64,000 nt of DNA from Firmicutes bacterium ADurb.Bin153 (GTDB lineage: Bacteria; Bacillota; DTU025; MWDF01): contig MWDF01000001.1 in NCBI GenBank assembly GCA_002070415.1, forward strand, positions 62,001-126,000, written 5' to 3'. A program made the translations under genes and the position numbers. The notes under the pieces are model-generated. The model did not search any database. It was given only the letters and a program-made list of their open reading frames with translations, and was not told the DNA's origin. This document shows, piece after piece, positions 39,425 through 48,498 of the stretch (its first letter is position 1; every line of letters begins with the position of its first letter).

Positions 39425-41389
39425 CTAGACACCAGCTGTGAGCGCCTCGTGCCTTCTGAACTGGCTTGCGTACAGGCCGTAGTAGAAGCCTTGCGCCTTC
39501 ATGAGCTGGGCGTGCGTGCCCCGCTCGACGATCCGCCCCTCTTTTATGACGAGGATCATGTCCGCGCCCTTTATCGTGCTCAGGCGGTGGGCTATGACGA
39601 AGCTGGTGCGCCCCCGCATGAGGTCCAGAAGCGCCTTCTGTATGTGCATCTCGGTCCTCGTGTCCACGGAGCTCGTCGCCTCGTCGAGTATGAGTATCGA
39701 AGGGTCGGCTAGGATGGCCCTGGCTATAGCGATGAGCTGCCTCTGCCCCTGGCTTAGGTTCCCGCCGTCTTCGCCCAGCACCGTGGCGTAGCCTTCGGGA
39801 AGGCGCCTTATGAAAGTATCGGCGTTGGCGGTCCTTGCGGCTGCCTCCACCTCGGCGTCGGTCGCGGAAAGCCTCCCGTACCTGATGTTCTCCCTTACCG
39901 TCTCGGAGAACAGGTACGTATCCTGGAGGACTATCCCGATGGAGCCCCTTAGCGCGTCCCTGTCCAGGGTCTTGATGTCCCGCCCGTCCACTTCTATGCC
40001 GCCTTCGTCCGCGTCGTAGAATCTCATCAGGAGGTTCACGACGGTCGTCTTGCCCGCGCCCGTAGGACCCACCAAGGCCACGGTCATGCCCTCCCCGGCT
40101 TCTATGTCCACGTCGGTAAGGACCGGCACCCCCTTCTCGTAGGAGAAGCCGACGGAGTCGAACCTTACGTCGCCCCTTATGCGATCCGGCCTGTAGCCGG
40201 GCTCGCCCTCGGCGCGCTCGTCCTTTTCGTCCAGCACCTCGAACACGCGCTCGGCGCCCGCGATTGCCGACTGCAGCTGGTTATATTGGTTGGCTATCTC
40301 GTTTATGGGCCTTGCGAACTGCCTCGAGTAGTTGAGGAAGCTGGCGATCAGCCCCACCGTGACCTGCCCTTTCAGGACCAGGATGCCCCCCGCGACCGAG
40401 ACCAGCGCATAGCTCAGGTTGTTCACCATGATCATGACCCTGGGGACCATTCCCGAGTAGATCTGCGCCATGAGGCCGGACCTTCTGAGCTTTCCGCTTA
40501 TCGCGCCGAACTCGTCCTCCAGCGCCTTCTCGCGCCCGAACGCCTTTACCACCTTCTGGCCGGAAATAGTCTCCTCGATGAAGCCGTTTAGCTCGCCGAG
40601 GTCCTTCGCCTGCTTCGAGAAGTAGCCGCGGGTGCGCTTGGAGATCGCGGCGGTGAATGCCACGCTTAAGGGAATCGCAGCAAGGCTTAGGAGCGTAAGC
40701 ATGGGGCTCAGCCAAAGCATCATGATGAATGAGCCCGCCAGCGAGAGCACGCTCGTGAAGGCCTGCGTCACGCCCTGGGACAGGGCCCCGTCCACGTTGT
40801 CCACGTCGTTGGCGAGCCTGCTCATGAGCTCCCCGTGCGGCCTTTTGTCGAAGTAGGACACCGGGAGGGCCTGGACCTTGGCGAACAGGTCCTTCCTGAG
40901 GTTGCGCACGGTCCTCTGGGACACTTCCGTCATGAAGTAGGTGGTCAGCCACGAGGCCCCGGCGCCGGTGAGGTATATCGCGGTGAGTGCGGCGCCTATG
41001 CGGGCGATCCTTGCGAAGTCGACCGAACCCTTGCCGCCCGCCATCGCGTCGACGGCACTGCCTATGAGATAGGGTCCTACAAGGGTCGCCGCCGAGCTTA
41101 GCAGTGCGAGGAGGAACACCGGCCACAGAAGCAGCCTATGCCTCCTGAGGTACGTCCAGAGCCTAGATATGGTGCCTTTCGTGTCCCTGGCCTTGGAAAG
41201 CTCGCTCGAAAACCTCCTGCCCGGGCCTCCTCCGAATCCCGGACCGCGCATCACGCCGGGCCTCTGGAAGGCGGGCTGGGGCACCGCCGACGGCCTGTCG
41301 TATCCTGCCTTGCCGTAGGCCTCTACGGATATCGGGCCCTTGCCGTCCTTGGGCGCGCCCGGGCTTCCCTTCAAGTCCTTCCTGCCCAT
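39425..41389 (-). CDS. ABC exporter half-transporter, canonical-site subunit (cassette 1)
   Basis: A 654-residue fused exporter half: a Gly/Pro-rich cytosolic extension of about 80 residues, six membrane helices (from LLLWPVFLLALLSSAATLVGPYLIG) and an ATPase domain with Walker A GPTGAGKTT, signature LSQGQRQL and Walker B ILILDEATSSVD (catalytic Glu present). It pairs with the subunit encoded just upstream, whose site is degenerate, as in BmrCD, LmrCD and TM287/288. ATG 41389 shares one base with the upstream stop (TGATG) and has GGAGGTGG. Probable substrate class is drugs or lipids, by family. Confidence 0.93.
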   Translation of the reverse strand: MGRKDLKGSPGAPKDGKGPISVEAYGKAGYDRPSAVPQPAFQRPGVMRGPGFGGGPGRRFSSELSKARDTKGTISRLWTYLRRHRLLLWPVFLLALLSSAATLVGPYLIGSAVDAMAGGKGSVDFARIARIGAALTAIYLTGAGASWLTTYFMTEVSQRTVRNLRKDLFAKVQALPVSYFDKRPHGELMSRLANDVDNVDGALSQGVTQAFTSVLSLAGSFIMMLWLSPMLTLLSLAAIPLSVAFTAAISKRTRGYFSKQAKDLGELNGFIEETISGQKVVKAFGREKALEDEFGAISGKLRRSGLMAQIYSGMVPRVMIMVNNLSYALVSVAGGILVLKGQVTVGLIASFLNYSRQFARPINEIANQYNQLQSAIAGAERVFEVLDEKDERAEGEPGYRPDRIRGDVRFDSVGFSYEKGVPVLTDVDIEAGEGMTVALVGPTGAGKTTVVNLLMRFYDADEGGIEVDGRDIKTLDRDALRGSIGIVLQDTYLFSETVRENIRYGRLSATDAEVEAAARTANADTFIRRLPEGYATVLGEDGGNLSQGQRQLIAIARAILADPSILILDEATSSVDTRTEMHIQKALLDLMRGRTSFVIAHRLSTIKGADMILVIKEGRIVERGTHAQLMKAQGFYYGLYASQFRRHEALTAGV

Positions 41390-43113
41390 CAGACCACCTC
41401 CGCGCCGAGCTGGGAGCGGACGATGTCCCTGTAGATCTCGCTTCCTTCGACTAGCTGGTGGTGCGTGCCCCTGGCGACTACTTCCCCGTCTTCGAGCACT
41501 ATTATCTCGTCTGCGTCCATGACTGAGCTTATCCTCTGGGCTATGACTATCGTAGTCCTGCCCCTCATGTACTCCTTGAGGGCCGCCTGCAGCCTCTCCT
41601 CGGTACCCATGTCGATGGCGCTGGTGCTGTCGTCCAGCACCAGGACCCTGGGCTTCCTTACGAGGGCCCTTGCTATGGCGAGCCTCTGCTTCTGCCCGCC
41701 CGAGAGGTTCGCGCCCTTCTGGCCGACCACCGTGTCGTAGCCTTCCGGGAGGGAGGTTATGAAATCGTGCGCCTGGGCTGCCTTCGCGGCCTCCGTGACC
41801 TCCTCGTCGGTCGCGTCGGCTTTGCCCCACATGATGTTGTCCCTGATGGTCCCCGTGAAGAGCACGGGGTCTTGAAGCACCATGCCGACCGATGCCCTTA
41901 GCCCGGCAAGGTCCATGTCGCGCACGTCAGTTCCGTCGACCAGCACCGTCCCTTCCGTCGGGTCGAAGAAGCGGGGTATGAGGTTAACCAGGGTGGATTT
42001 GCCGGATCCGGTGGCTCCGAGTATTGCGAGCGTCCTGCCCGGGAAAGCCGTCACGTCCACGTTTTTTAGGACCGGGTCGCCGGACGCGCCCTCGTAGCAG
42101 AAGCTCACGTTCCGAAACTCCACTTTCCCCTCACCGGGGGCGCCTTCAGGCGCTGCGGGGCCCGTTATGGAAGATTCCGCGTCCAGCACCTCGGCCAGGC
42201 GTTCGGAGGACGCCTTGGCGCGCGATATGTTCACCGTGAGGAACGCCACCATCTGCAGGGCCATCAGTATCTGCGTGATGTAGTTGACGAACGCCATGAC
42301 CTCGCCGACGCTCATCGTACCGAAGTCCACCTTGATGCCGCCGAACCACAGCACCGCGACAAGGCTTATGTTCAGCGCCGCCATCATGGCGGGCGCCGTG
42401 AGGTTCACGGTACGGACCGCCCTCAGCGAGGCTTTCGACAGGCCCTCGTTGGCCTTCCCGAAGCGATCCTTCTCGTAGCCGGACCTCACGAAGGCCCTCA
42501 CCACCCTGGCACCCGTGAGGTTTTCCCTCATAACGCCGTTCAGCTTGTCTATCCTCTTCTGCACGACGGTGAACATCGGGAAGCTCTTCGACATGATGAG
42601 CGTAAGCGCGACGCCCAGGAGAGGAAGGGATATCAGGAGGACCGAGGCAAGGCCGGCGTTTATTGAAAGGGCCATCATCACGCCGCCCACGGCAAGGAGC
42701 GGCGCCCTGACCAGCATCCTTAGGCTCAGCATGACGATGTGCTGTATCTGCGTCACGTCGTTTGTGAGTCGTGTGATCAAAGATGCCGTCTTGAAGCGGT
42801 CAAGCTCGGCGAACGAGAAGGACTGCACCTTCTCGAAGAGCCCGCCCCTTAGGTCTTTGCCGTAGTTGGCTGCGACGGTGCAGGAGAATATCGTGGCGCC
42901 GGTGCCGCCGATGAGCCCTATGAGGGCGATTCCTATCATGCCAGCGCCGGTGCGGTATACGTAGGCCAGGTCGCGGTTAGCGATTCCTATGTCCACGATC
43001 CCGGCCATCATCTTGGGCTGTATCAGATCGGCCGCGACTTCGAGCAGCATGAGAAGTGGCGCTGCGATCGCGGCGGTCCGGTAGGGTTTTAGATAGCTGA
43101 AAAGTCTTCTCAA
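41389..43113 (-). CDS. ABC exporter half-transporter, degenerate-site subunit (cassette 1)
   Basis: A 574-residue exporter half with six membrane helices and an ATPase domain: Walker A GATGSGKST, signature LSGGQKQR and Walker B VLVLDDSTSAID, where Asp replaces the catalytic Glu. This is the degenerate-site partner of a heterodimeric exporter. It opens MRRLFSYLKPYRTAAIAAPLLMLLEVAADLI. The start is TTG 43113 with AAGGATCCGC upstream. Preceded by a MarR regulator gene on the same strand. Confidence 0.93.
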   Translation of the reverse strand: MRRLFSYLKPYRTAAIAAPLLMLLEVAADLIQPKMMAGIVDIGIANRDLAYVYRTGAGMIGIALIGLIGGTGATIFSCTVAANYGKDLRGGLFEKVQSFSFAELDRFKTASLITRLTNDVTQIQHIVMLSLRMLVRAPLLAVGGVMMALSINAGLASVLLISLPLLGVALTLIMSKSFPMFTVVQKRIDKLNGVMRENLTGARVVRAFVRSGYEKDRFGKANEGLSKASLRAVRTVNLTAPAMMAALNISLVAVLWFGGIKVDFGTMSVGEVMAFVNYITQILMALQMVAFLTVNISRAKASSERLAEVLDAESSITGPAAPEGAPGEGKVEFRNVSFCYEGASGDPVLKNVDVTAFPGRTLAILGATGSGKSTLVNLIPRFFDPTEGTVLVDGTDVRDMDLAGLRASVGMVLQDPVLFTGTIRDNIMWGKADATDEEVTEAAKAAQAHDFITSLPEGYDTVVGQKGANLSGGQKQRLAIARALVRKPRVLVLDDSTSAIDMGTEERLQAALKEYMRGRTTIVIAQRISSVMDADEIIVLEDGEVVARGTHHQLVEGSEIYRDIVRSQLGAEVV

Positions 43114-43160
43114 GCGGATCCTTCCCCCCGAAGGGGCAGTCCGCCGGAAAGCCCGGAGGG

Positions 43161-43595
43161 TCAGTCCTCCGAGGCTTTCTCGAGGTTGCCCCTCATGGTA
43201 GCCATTATCCTCCTAATCGCCGCGATGTCCTCGGCGCCGAGCCCTTTTACGGCGTCCTGCTCCACCGCCTCCACGGCGTTCATGACCGTGTCCTTGAGCG
43301 ACTTGCCCTTCTCGGTGAGGTAGATCCTGAACACCCTTAGGTCCTTCGTGTCGGGGGTCTTCTCGATGAGCCCCGCGCGCTGCAGGCGCTTGAGCATTAT
43401 GGTCACGGAAGCGGGCCTTAGGTGCATCTTCTCCCCGAGTTGCTTTTGCGTGAGGCCGTTGTCTTTGAATATAGAGAAGAGCATCGGCGCCTGGGCCGGA
43501 TGTATGCCCTGCCCGGCCAGCAGCTTGTCCATCCTCGCCCTCTTGGCGCGCATGAAACCGGCGATGAGCGCAATGACGTTTTCTTCTTTACCCAT
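43161..43595 (-). CDS. MarR-family regulator (cassette 1)
   Basis: A 144-residue winged-helix regulator: GIHPAQAPMLFSIFKDNGLTQKQLGEKM, then the recognition helix region LRPASVTIMLKRLQRAGLIEK and the wing DTKDLRVFRIYLTEKG. It probably represses the exporter genes directly downstream and is induced by exported compounds. It is clearly paralogous to the regulator at 47972-48427. ATG 43595 is preceded by GCGAGGTG; the longer frame lacks an SD. Confidence 0.92.
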   Translation of the reverse strand: MGKEENVIALIAGFMRAKRARMDKLLAGQGIHPAQAPMLFSIFKDNGLTQKQLGEKMHLRPASVTIMLKRLQRAGLIEKTPDTKDLRVFRIYLTEKGKSLKDTVMNAVEAVEQDAVKGLGAEDIAAIRRIMATMRGNLEKASED

Positions 43596-43636
43596 GAATG
43601 CACCTCGCAAGAAAGTTTGACGTAGAACCAATAGAG

Positions 43637-43665
43637 ATTATAAGCGAGGATGGCATCCGTGTAAA
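43637..43665 (-). promoter_or_regulatory. Strong sigma-70-type promoter of cassette 1
   Basis: On the minus strand TTTACA (43660-43665), a 17-base spacer and a perfect TATAAT (43637-43642) lie 42 bases upstream of the marR ATG. No clear operator palindrome overlaps it. Confidence 0.75.
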
Positions 43666-43667
43666 AG

Positions 43668-43688
43668 GAAAACCGCCGTTAAGGCGGT
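43668..43688 (-). terminator. Terminator of ABC cassette 2
   Basis: On the minus strand, stem ACCGCC-TTAAC-GGCGGT (43672-43688) is followed by TTTTCCTTTT. It ends the upstream cassette; its T-tract runs into the -35 of the cassette 1 promoter. Confidence 0.7.
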
Positions 43689-43792
43689 CTTCGTTCTGTT
43701 ATTGATACATGTATGGAATATCTCCGCTCCGTTCCATTTCCGAGTCGCTGTGCACAATGTGTGCACATGCTGGGGCCGAAGCGTCGGCGCCG

Positions 43793-45706
43793 TCAGGATA
43801 CCAACCCGGTCTCGAACTGACTGAGGTAAAGCTCCGAGTAGAAGCCCTTGCGTTTAAGGAGTTCCTCGTGCGTGCCCTGCTCGACTATGTCGCCGTCGTC
43901 CATGACGAGTATCAGGTCGGCGTCTTTTATCGTCGAGAGCCTGTGGGCGATTATGAAGCTGGTCCTTCCGTGCATGAGGTTGTCCATCGCCTTCTGGATG
44001 AGGACCTCGGTCCTGGTGTCGACCGAGCTGGTGGCCTCGTCCAGGATGAGCACCTTCGGGTCGGCGAGGATCGCGCGCGCTATCGTAAGAAGCTGCTTCT
44101 CCCCCTGGGATATGTTGCTCGCCTCTTCGTTGAGCACCATGTTGTACCCGTCGGGAAGCGTCTTTACGAACCTGTGAACGTGGGCGGCCTTCGCGGCCTC
44201 CTTTACGTCCTCGTCAGTAGCGTCCTCCCTGCCGTAGCGGATGTTCTCCATGATCGTGCCGTTGAAAAGCCAAGTGTCCTGCAGCACCATGCCGAACACG
44301 CCCCTTAGCTCGTCGCGCCTGAACTGCCTCGTATCCGTCCCGTCGATCAGGATCCTGCCGCCCTGCAGCTCGTAGAACCTCATCAGCAGCTTGACTATAG
44401 TCGTCTTGCCGGCTCCAGTGGGTCCCACGATGGCCACCCTCTGGCCGGGCCTTATGAATGCGCTGAAGTCCCCTATGACGGGCTTGTCGGCGTCGTAGCC
44501 GAAGTGCACGTGGTCGAACACGACCTCGCCTTTGATGTCCGCCGTGCCCGCGGGCTCCTTGACGTCGGGTTCCTCCTCTTTCTCGTCGATGAACTCGAAC
44601 ACCCTCTCGGCAGCGGCTGCCGTCGACTGGAGCACGTTGGCTATCTGGGCGGATTGGGCTATCGGTTGGGTGAACTGCCTTACGTACTGCACGAACGCCA
44701 GGATGTCGCCTACTTGTATCGACTTCTTGACCGCGAGCCAGCCTCCGAGTATGGCGATGAGGACGTAGCCGATGTTGCCTATGAAGGATATTATGGGGAA
44801 CATCATGCCGGAGAGGAACTGCGACCTCCAGGCCGAGCCGTACAGCTCCTTGTTGAGGGAGCCGAACTCGTCGAGGGTCTTGCCCTCGGCGTTGAAGGCC
44901 TTCATGATCCTGTGCCCGCCGTAGACTTCCTCGACCTTGCCGTTTATATGGCCCAGGTATTCCTGCTGCTTCTTGAAGTACTTCTGCGACTGGCCGACTA
45001 TAAGGACCATGAAGAGGCCCGAGAACGGCATGATCAGGGCCGAGCCCAGGGTCATGGTCCAGCTGATGGAGACCATCATTATCAGGACGCCGATCAGCGT
45101 AGTTATCGAAGTCACTATCTGGGACATGCTCTGGTTCAGCGTCTGGCTTACGGTATCGACGTCGTTGGTCACCCTGGACAGCACCTCGCCGTGCGTCGTG
45201 CCGTCGAAGTACTTCATCGGGAGCCTATCGATCTTCGCGATTATGTCCTTCCTCATCTTGTAGGATATCTTCTGCGCTACTCCCGCCATGATGAAGCTCT
45301 GTATGAACGAGAACAGCGCGCTGATGGAATAAAGTCCCAGCAGCATCAGGAGCGTGTTTCCGATCGATGCGAAGTCTATCCCCGCGCCTTCGGCTCCGGT
45401 CAGCTTCGCCATGACGCCCTCGAATAGCTTAGTCGTGGCCCTTCCGAGTATCTTGGGGCCCATTATGGAAAACGAGGCGCTTCCTACGGCGAATACGAGC
45501 ACGACTGCAATGAGGAGCTTATATGGCAGGAGGAGGGAGAATATCCTCTTCCATGTTCCCTTGAAGTCCTTGGCCTTGGAAAGGCCCATGGCCATGTGCC
45601 CGCCGCCCATCGGGCCTCCTCCGCCCATGGGCCCGCGCATCATGCCCCTGCCCCGCATGCTGTCCATGGTCTTGGTGTCTTTTGCGTTATCGTTCAATCT
45701 GCTCAT
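43793..45706 (-). CDS. ABC exporter half-transporter, canonical-site subunit (cassette 2)
   Basis: A 637-residue exporter half with a Met/Gly/Pro-rich N-terminal extension (MRGRGMMRGPMGGGGPMGG), then LSKAKDFKGTWKRIFSLL shared in form with the cassette 1 protein. It has six membrane helices and an ATPase domain with Walker A GPTGAGKTT, signature ISQGEKQL and Walker B VLILDEATSSVD (catalytic Glu present). ATG 45706 overlaps the upstream stop by 4 bases (ATGA). It should form an asymmetric heterodimer with the 743-residue partner. Confidence 0.93.
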   Translation of the reverse strand: MSRLNDNAKDTKTMDSMRGRGMMRGPMGGGGPMGGGHMAMGLSKAKDFKGTWKRIFSLLLPYKLLIAVVLVFAVGSASFSIMGPKILGRATTKLFEGVMAKLTGAEGAGIDFASIGNTLLMLLGLYSISALFSFIQSFIMAGVAQKISYKMRKDIIAKIDRLPMKYFDGTTHGEVLSRVTNDVDTVSQTLNQSMSQIVTSITTLIGVLIMMVSISWTMTLGSALIMPFSGLFMVLIVGQSQKYFKKQQEYLGHINGKVEEVYGGHRIMKAFNAEGKTLDEFGSLNKELYGSAWRSQFLSGMMFPIISFIGNIGYVLIAILGGWLAVKKSIQVGDILAFVQYVRQFTQPIAQSAQIANVLQSTAAAAERVFEFIDEKEEEPDVKEPAGTADIKGEVVFDHVHFGYDADKPVIGDFSAFIRPGQRVAIVGPTGAGKTTIVKLLMRFYELQGGRILIDGTDTRQFRRDELRGVFGMVLQDTWLFNGTIMENIRYGREDATDEDVKEAAKAAHVHRFVKTLPDGYNMVLNEEASNISQGEKQLLTIARAILADPKVLILDEATSSVDTRTEVLIQKAMDNLMHGRTSFIIAHRLSTIKDADLILVMDDGDIVEQGTHEELLKRKGFYSELYLSQFETGLVS

Positions 45707-47934
45707 CTTGACAGCTCCTCCGGCGAAAGCTGCGACAGCGCGATCTGCTTGTAGACCTCGCAGTCTCTCATCAGCTCCTCGTGCCTGCCGATGCCCACGA
45801 TCTCGCCCTCGTCGAGGACGACTATCTTGTCGGCGTTCATTATCGTGCCTATCCTCTGGGCGACTATGAGGATGGTGGCGGCTCCTGTCTTGGCGCTCAG
45901 CGCCCTCCTGAGGGCGGCGTCGGTCTTGAAGTCCAGGGCCGAGAAAGTATCGTCGAAGATGTATATGCCGGGCTTCTTGACGAGCGCCCTGGCTATGGAA
46001 AGCCTCTGCTTCTGGCCTCCGGAGACGTTGGTGCCCCCCTGGGAGATCTCGGAGCCGAAACCGTCCGGCCTGTCGGATATGAAATCCAGCGCCTGGGCGG
46101 TGGAAGCGGCGTCGATCAGGTCCTGCTCGGTGGCCTCCTCGCGCCCGTACCTGAGGTTCGTACCTATGGTGCCGGAGAAGAGTATGCCCTTCTGCGGGAC
46201 GTATCCGATCCGGTCCCTGAGCTCATGCATGCTCATCCGCCTTATGTCGATGCCGTCGAGGAGTATCTGCCCTTCGGTGACGTCGAAGAAGCGGGGTATC
46301 AGGTTTATGAGGGTGGACTTGCCGGAGCCGGTGCCGCCGACGATGGCGGTTGTCCTTCCGGGTTCGGCCTTGAAGCTTATGTTGCACAGGACGTAGTCCT
46401 CGGCGTCGGGGTACTTGAAGGCGACGTCCTTGAACTCGACGCTTCCGACGGTGGCAGGAGGCGCGATCGGCGAGGCCGGGTCCTTGACCGAAGTCTCAGT
46501 GCCCAGCACCTCATCGACGCGTACGATCGAGACCGACGCCCTTGGCACCATGATGGACACTATGGATATCATCAAGAACGCCATTATTATCTGCATCGAG
46601 TACTGTATGAACGCCATCATGCTGCCGACTTGCATGTTGCCGAGGTCTATCTGGTGCGCGCCGGTCCATACGATGAGTATGGCGATGGCGTTCATCATCA
46701 GCATCATCAGCGGCATCATGAGGCCGAGCATGCGGTTTACCAGCAGGTTGATCCTGGTGAGGTCGCGGTTGACCGCATCGAAGCGGGCCTCTTCGTGCCG
46801 CTGCTTGCTGAAAGCCCTTATTACTGGAAGGCCGGTGAGTGCTTCCCTCGTCACCAGGTTGAGCTTGTCGATCCTGCCCTGCACCTTCTTGAAGAGCGGG
46901 ATTGCGAATATGAACAGGAGCAGGACGATGACGGAGATTACCCCGACCGCGAGAACGATTATCCAGCTCATATTGGTGTCGGTGTTCAAGACCTTTATGA
47001 CGCCGCCTATTCCGAGTATCGGCGCGTAGATCACTATCCTGAACAGCATCATGATGAGCATCTGTATCTGCTGCACGTCGTTGGTCGTGCGCGTTATCAA
47101 AGACGCCGTAGAGAAGCGGTCCATCTCGGCGCTAGAGAAGTCGACGACCCTTCCGAAGACGGAAGCCCTGAGGGAGCTGGATACGGAGGCTGCGACTCGG
47201 GCGCCGAGGTAGCCGACTATGACGGCGGCGGCCATGCTGACGAGTGCTACGAGCAGCATGTTGGCGCCGGCCTTCATGATGTAGCTGAGCTGGGCCTTGG
47301 CCGTATCTATGCCTATCGCGTCATACTCCGCCTTGATGTACAGCGGCGCAGATTGCGTCACTATGCTGGAAGGCATGGAGGCGAACCTCTCGTCCATCTT
47401 GGTGAGGATCATGCCCTTTTGCTCGGCTGGGAGCATGGCGATAAGCGCATAGGGATCCACGCCGGCAGGAAGCGCCGGCATGCCGGTCCCTCCGCCTGTA
47501 AGGCCCGCAAGGCCGAACTTGCTTATGGCAGAGACGACGAGGATGGGCTTTCCCATTATGTCGTTCAGCTTCTGGAGCGCTTCTTCGGTGAGATCATCCA
47601 ACTCATAAAGCGGGGCCTCGGTTATCAAGGGATATTTCTTCTTGTAGTCGGAGAGGCTCTTCTCATCGAGCTTGTCCGCCTCCAGCAGCTTGTAACCTGA
47701 CATGACCGTGTCCTTGTCTGCATCGGTCATGAAGAGCGTCACCTTGTCCAGCTCTGTCTTCCTTATTACCTTGGGTACGGCGCCTTCGATGCCCTCCTGC
47801 TGGATTCCGACGTTTATTATCTTCGCCATGTAATCAGGCAGCGACAGATCGCTTATCGCCTGCACGAACAGCAGTCCTATGATCAGAATCATCGCCCCGG
47901 CATGGGGTTTCATGTGTTTCAGGATCCTCAGCAT
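45703..47934 (-). CDS. ABC exporter half-transporter, degenerate-site subunit with extracellular insertion (cassette 2)
   Basis: A 743-residue exporter half, about 170 residues longer than its cassette 1 counterpart. The extra length lies between the first and second membrane helices (roughly residues 45-215), a polar segment containing a Gly-rich patch (GLAGLTGGGTGMPALPAG) that would sit outside the cell. The ATPase domain has Walker A GGTGSGKST, signature VSGGQKQR and Walker B IYIFDDTFSALD, Asp replacing the catalytic Glu. ATG 47934 follows CGGAGGTAAC. Similar long forms occur among Firmicute exporters; the role of the insertion is unknown. Confidence 0.92.
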   Translation of the reverse strand: MLRILKHMKPHAGAMILIIGLLFVQAISDLSLPDYMAKIINVGIQQEGIEGAVPKVIRKTELDKVTLFMTDADKDTVMSGYKLLEADKLDEKSLSDYKKKYPLITEAPLYELDDLTEEALQKLNDIMGKPILVVSAISKFGLAGLTGGGTGMPALPAGVDPYALIAMLPAEQKGMILTKMDERFASMPSSIVTQSAPLYIKAEYDAIGIDTAKAQLSYIMKAGANMLLVALVSMAAAVIVGYLGARVAASVSSSLRASVFGRVVDFSSAEMDRFSTASLITRTTNDVQQIQMLIMMLFRIVIYAPILGIGGVIKVLNTDTNMSWIIVLAVGVISVIVLLLFIFAIPLFKKVQGRIDKLNLVTREALTGLPVIRAFSKQRHEEARFDAVNRDLTRINLLVNRMLGLMMPLMMLMMNAIAILIVWTGAHQIDLGNMQVGSMMAFIQYSMQIIMAFLMISIVSIMVPRASVSIVRVDEVLGTETSVKDPASPIAPPATVGSVEFKDVAFKYPDAEDYVLCNISFKAEPGRTTAIVGGTGSGKSTLINLIPRFFDVTEGQILLDGIDIRRMSMHELRDRIGYVPQKGILFSGTIGTNLRYGREEATEQDLIDAASTAQALDFISDRPDGFGSEISQGGTNVSGGQKQRLSIARALVKKPGIYIFDDTFSALDFKTDAALRRALSAKTGAATILIVAQRIGTIMNADKIVVLDEGEIVGIGRHEELMRDCEVYKQIALSQLSPEELSR

Positions 47935-47971
47935 GTTACCTCCGAACCGCTCCTTCTTGTTATCGCATCTC

Positions 47972-48427
47972 TTAGTGTCTGATCTTCTCGCTCTCTTCCT
48001 TAATCGACTTCTCGAGGTTGCTCTTCATATGTAGCAGGAGCCGCCTCATCAACGCCAGCTCTTCATCCGTGAAACCGGCGTAAGCTTCCTTCTGGAGCTG
48101 CTCCATCGTCATCTTTATGGCCTTGTCCATGGTTCTTCCCTTTTCCGTGATGTATATGCGGAAGGACCTGAGGTCCTTTTCGTCCTGCCTTCTTTCCACG
48201 AAGCCGGCCTTCTCCATGCGGTTGAGCATCACGGTTACTGTAGCAGGCCTCAGGTTCGTCTTCTCCCCTATCTGCTTTTGCGTGATGCCCTCGTCATGGA
48301 TTAAAAGAAAGAGCATCTGCGCCTGGCTAGGGTGTATCCCGAGGCCTTCGAGCAGCTGCGTCATCCTGTTATGCCTTGTCCTTATGACGTGCCCCATGAG
48401 CATGCCAAGGCTCTTTATCTCTTTCAA
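47972..48427 (-). CDS. MarR-family regulator (cassette 2)
   Basis: A 151-residue MarR protein: GIHPSQAQMLFLLIHDEGITQKQIGEKTNLRPATVTVMLNRMEKAGFVERR with wing DEKDLRSFRIYITEKG. Paralogous to the cassette 1 regulator. TTG 48427 is the likely start (GGAG eight bases upstream), since the GTG at 48436 abuts that SD. A palindrome between promoter and start suggests autorepression with the exporter genes. It precedes the ABC genes by 37 bases. Confidence 0.9.
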   Translation of the reverse strand: MKEIKSLGMLMGHVIRTRHNRMTQLLEGLGIHPSQAQMLFLLIHDEGITQKQIGEKTNLRPATVTVMLNRMEKAGFVERRQDEKDLRSFRIYITEKGRTMDKAIKMTMEQLQKEAYAGFTDEELALMRRLLLHMKSNLEKSIKEESEKIRH

Positions 48428-48444
48428 ACGACACACTCCAGTAT

Positions 48445-48464
48445 TTAGTTAGCTATAGAACTAA
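48445..48464. promoter_or_regulatory. Probable MarR operator
   Basis: Inverted repeat TTAGTT-N8-AACTAA, whose spacer AGCTATAG is itself near-symmetric, lies just downstream of the -10 box and covers the likely transcription start: a classic repressor position for a MarR dimer. Confidence 0.6.
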
Positions 48465-48469
48465 ATGGG

Positions 48470-48498
48470 ATTATAGGATGTGGCGGATGGAAAGTCCA
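48470..48498 (-). promoter_or_regulatory. Promoter of ABC cassette 2
   Basis: On the minus strand TGGACT (48493-48498), 17 bases, and a perfect TATAAT (48470-48475). The presumed start point falls at the edge of the palindrome at 48445-48464. Confidence 0.6.

Noticed and set aside
45781..47700. A 639-codon plus-strand open frame opposite the cassette 2 ABC gene
   Set aside because: Shadow frame: Tyr/Arg/Val/Gly-rich composition, no SD, and lies wholly over a well-supported ABC exporter gene.
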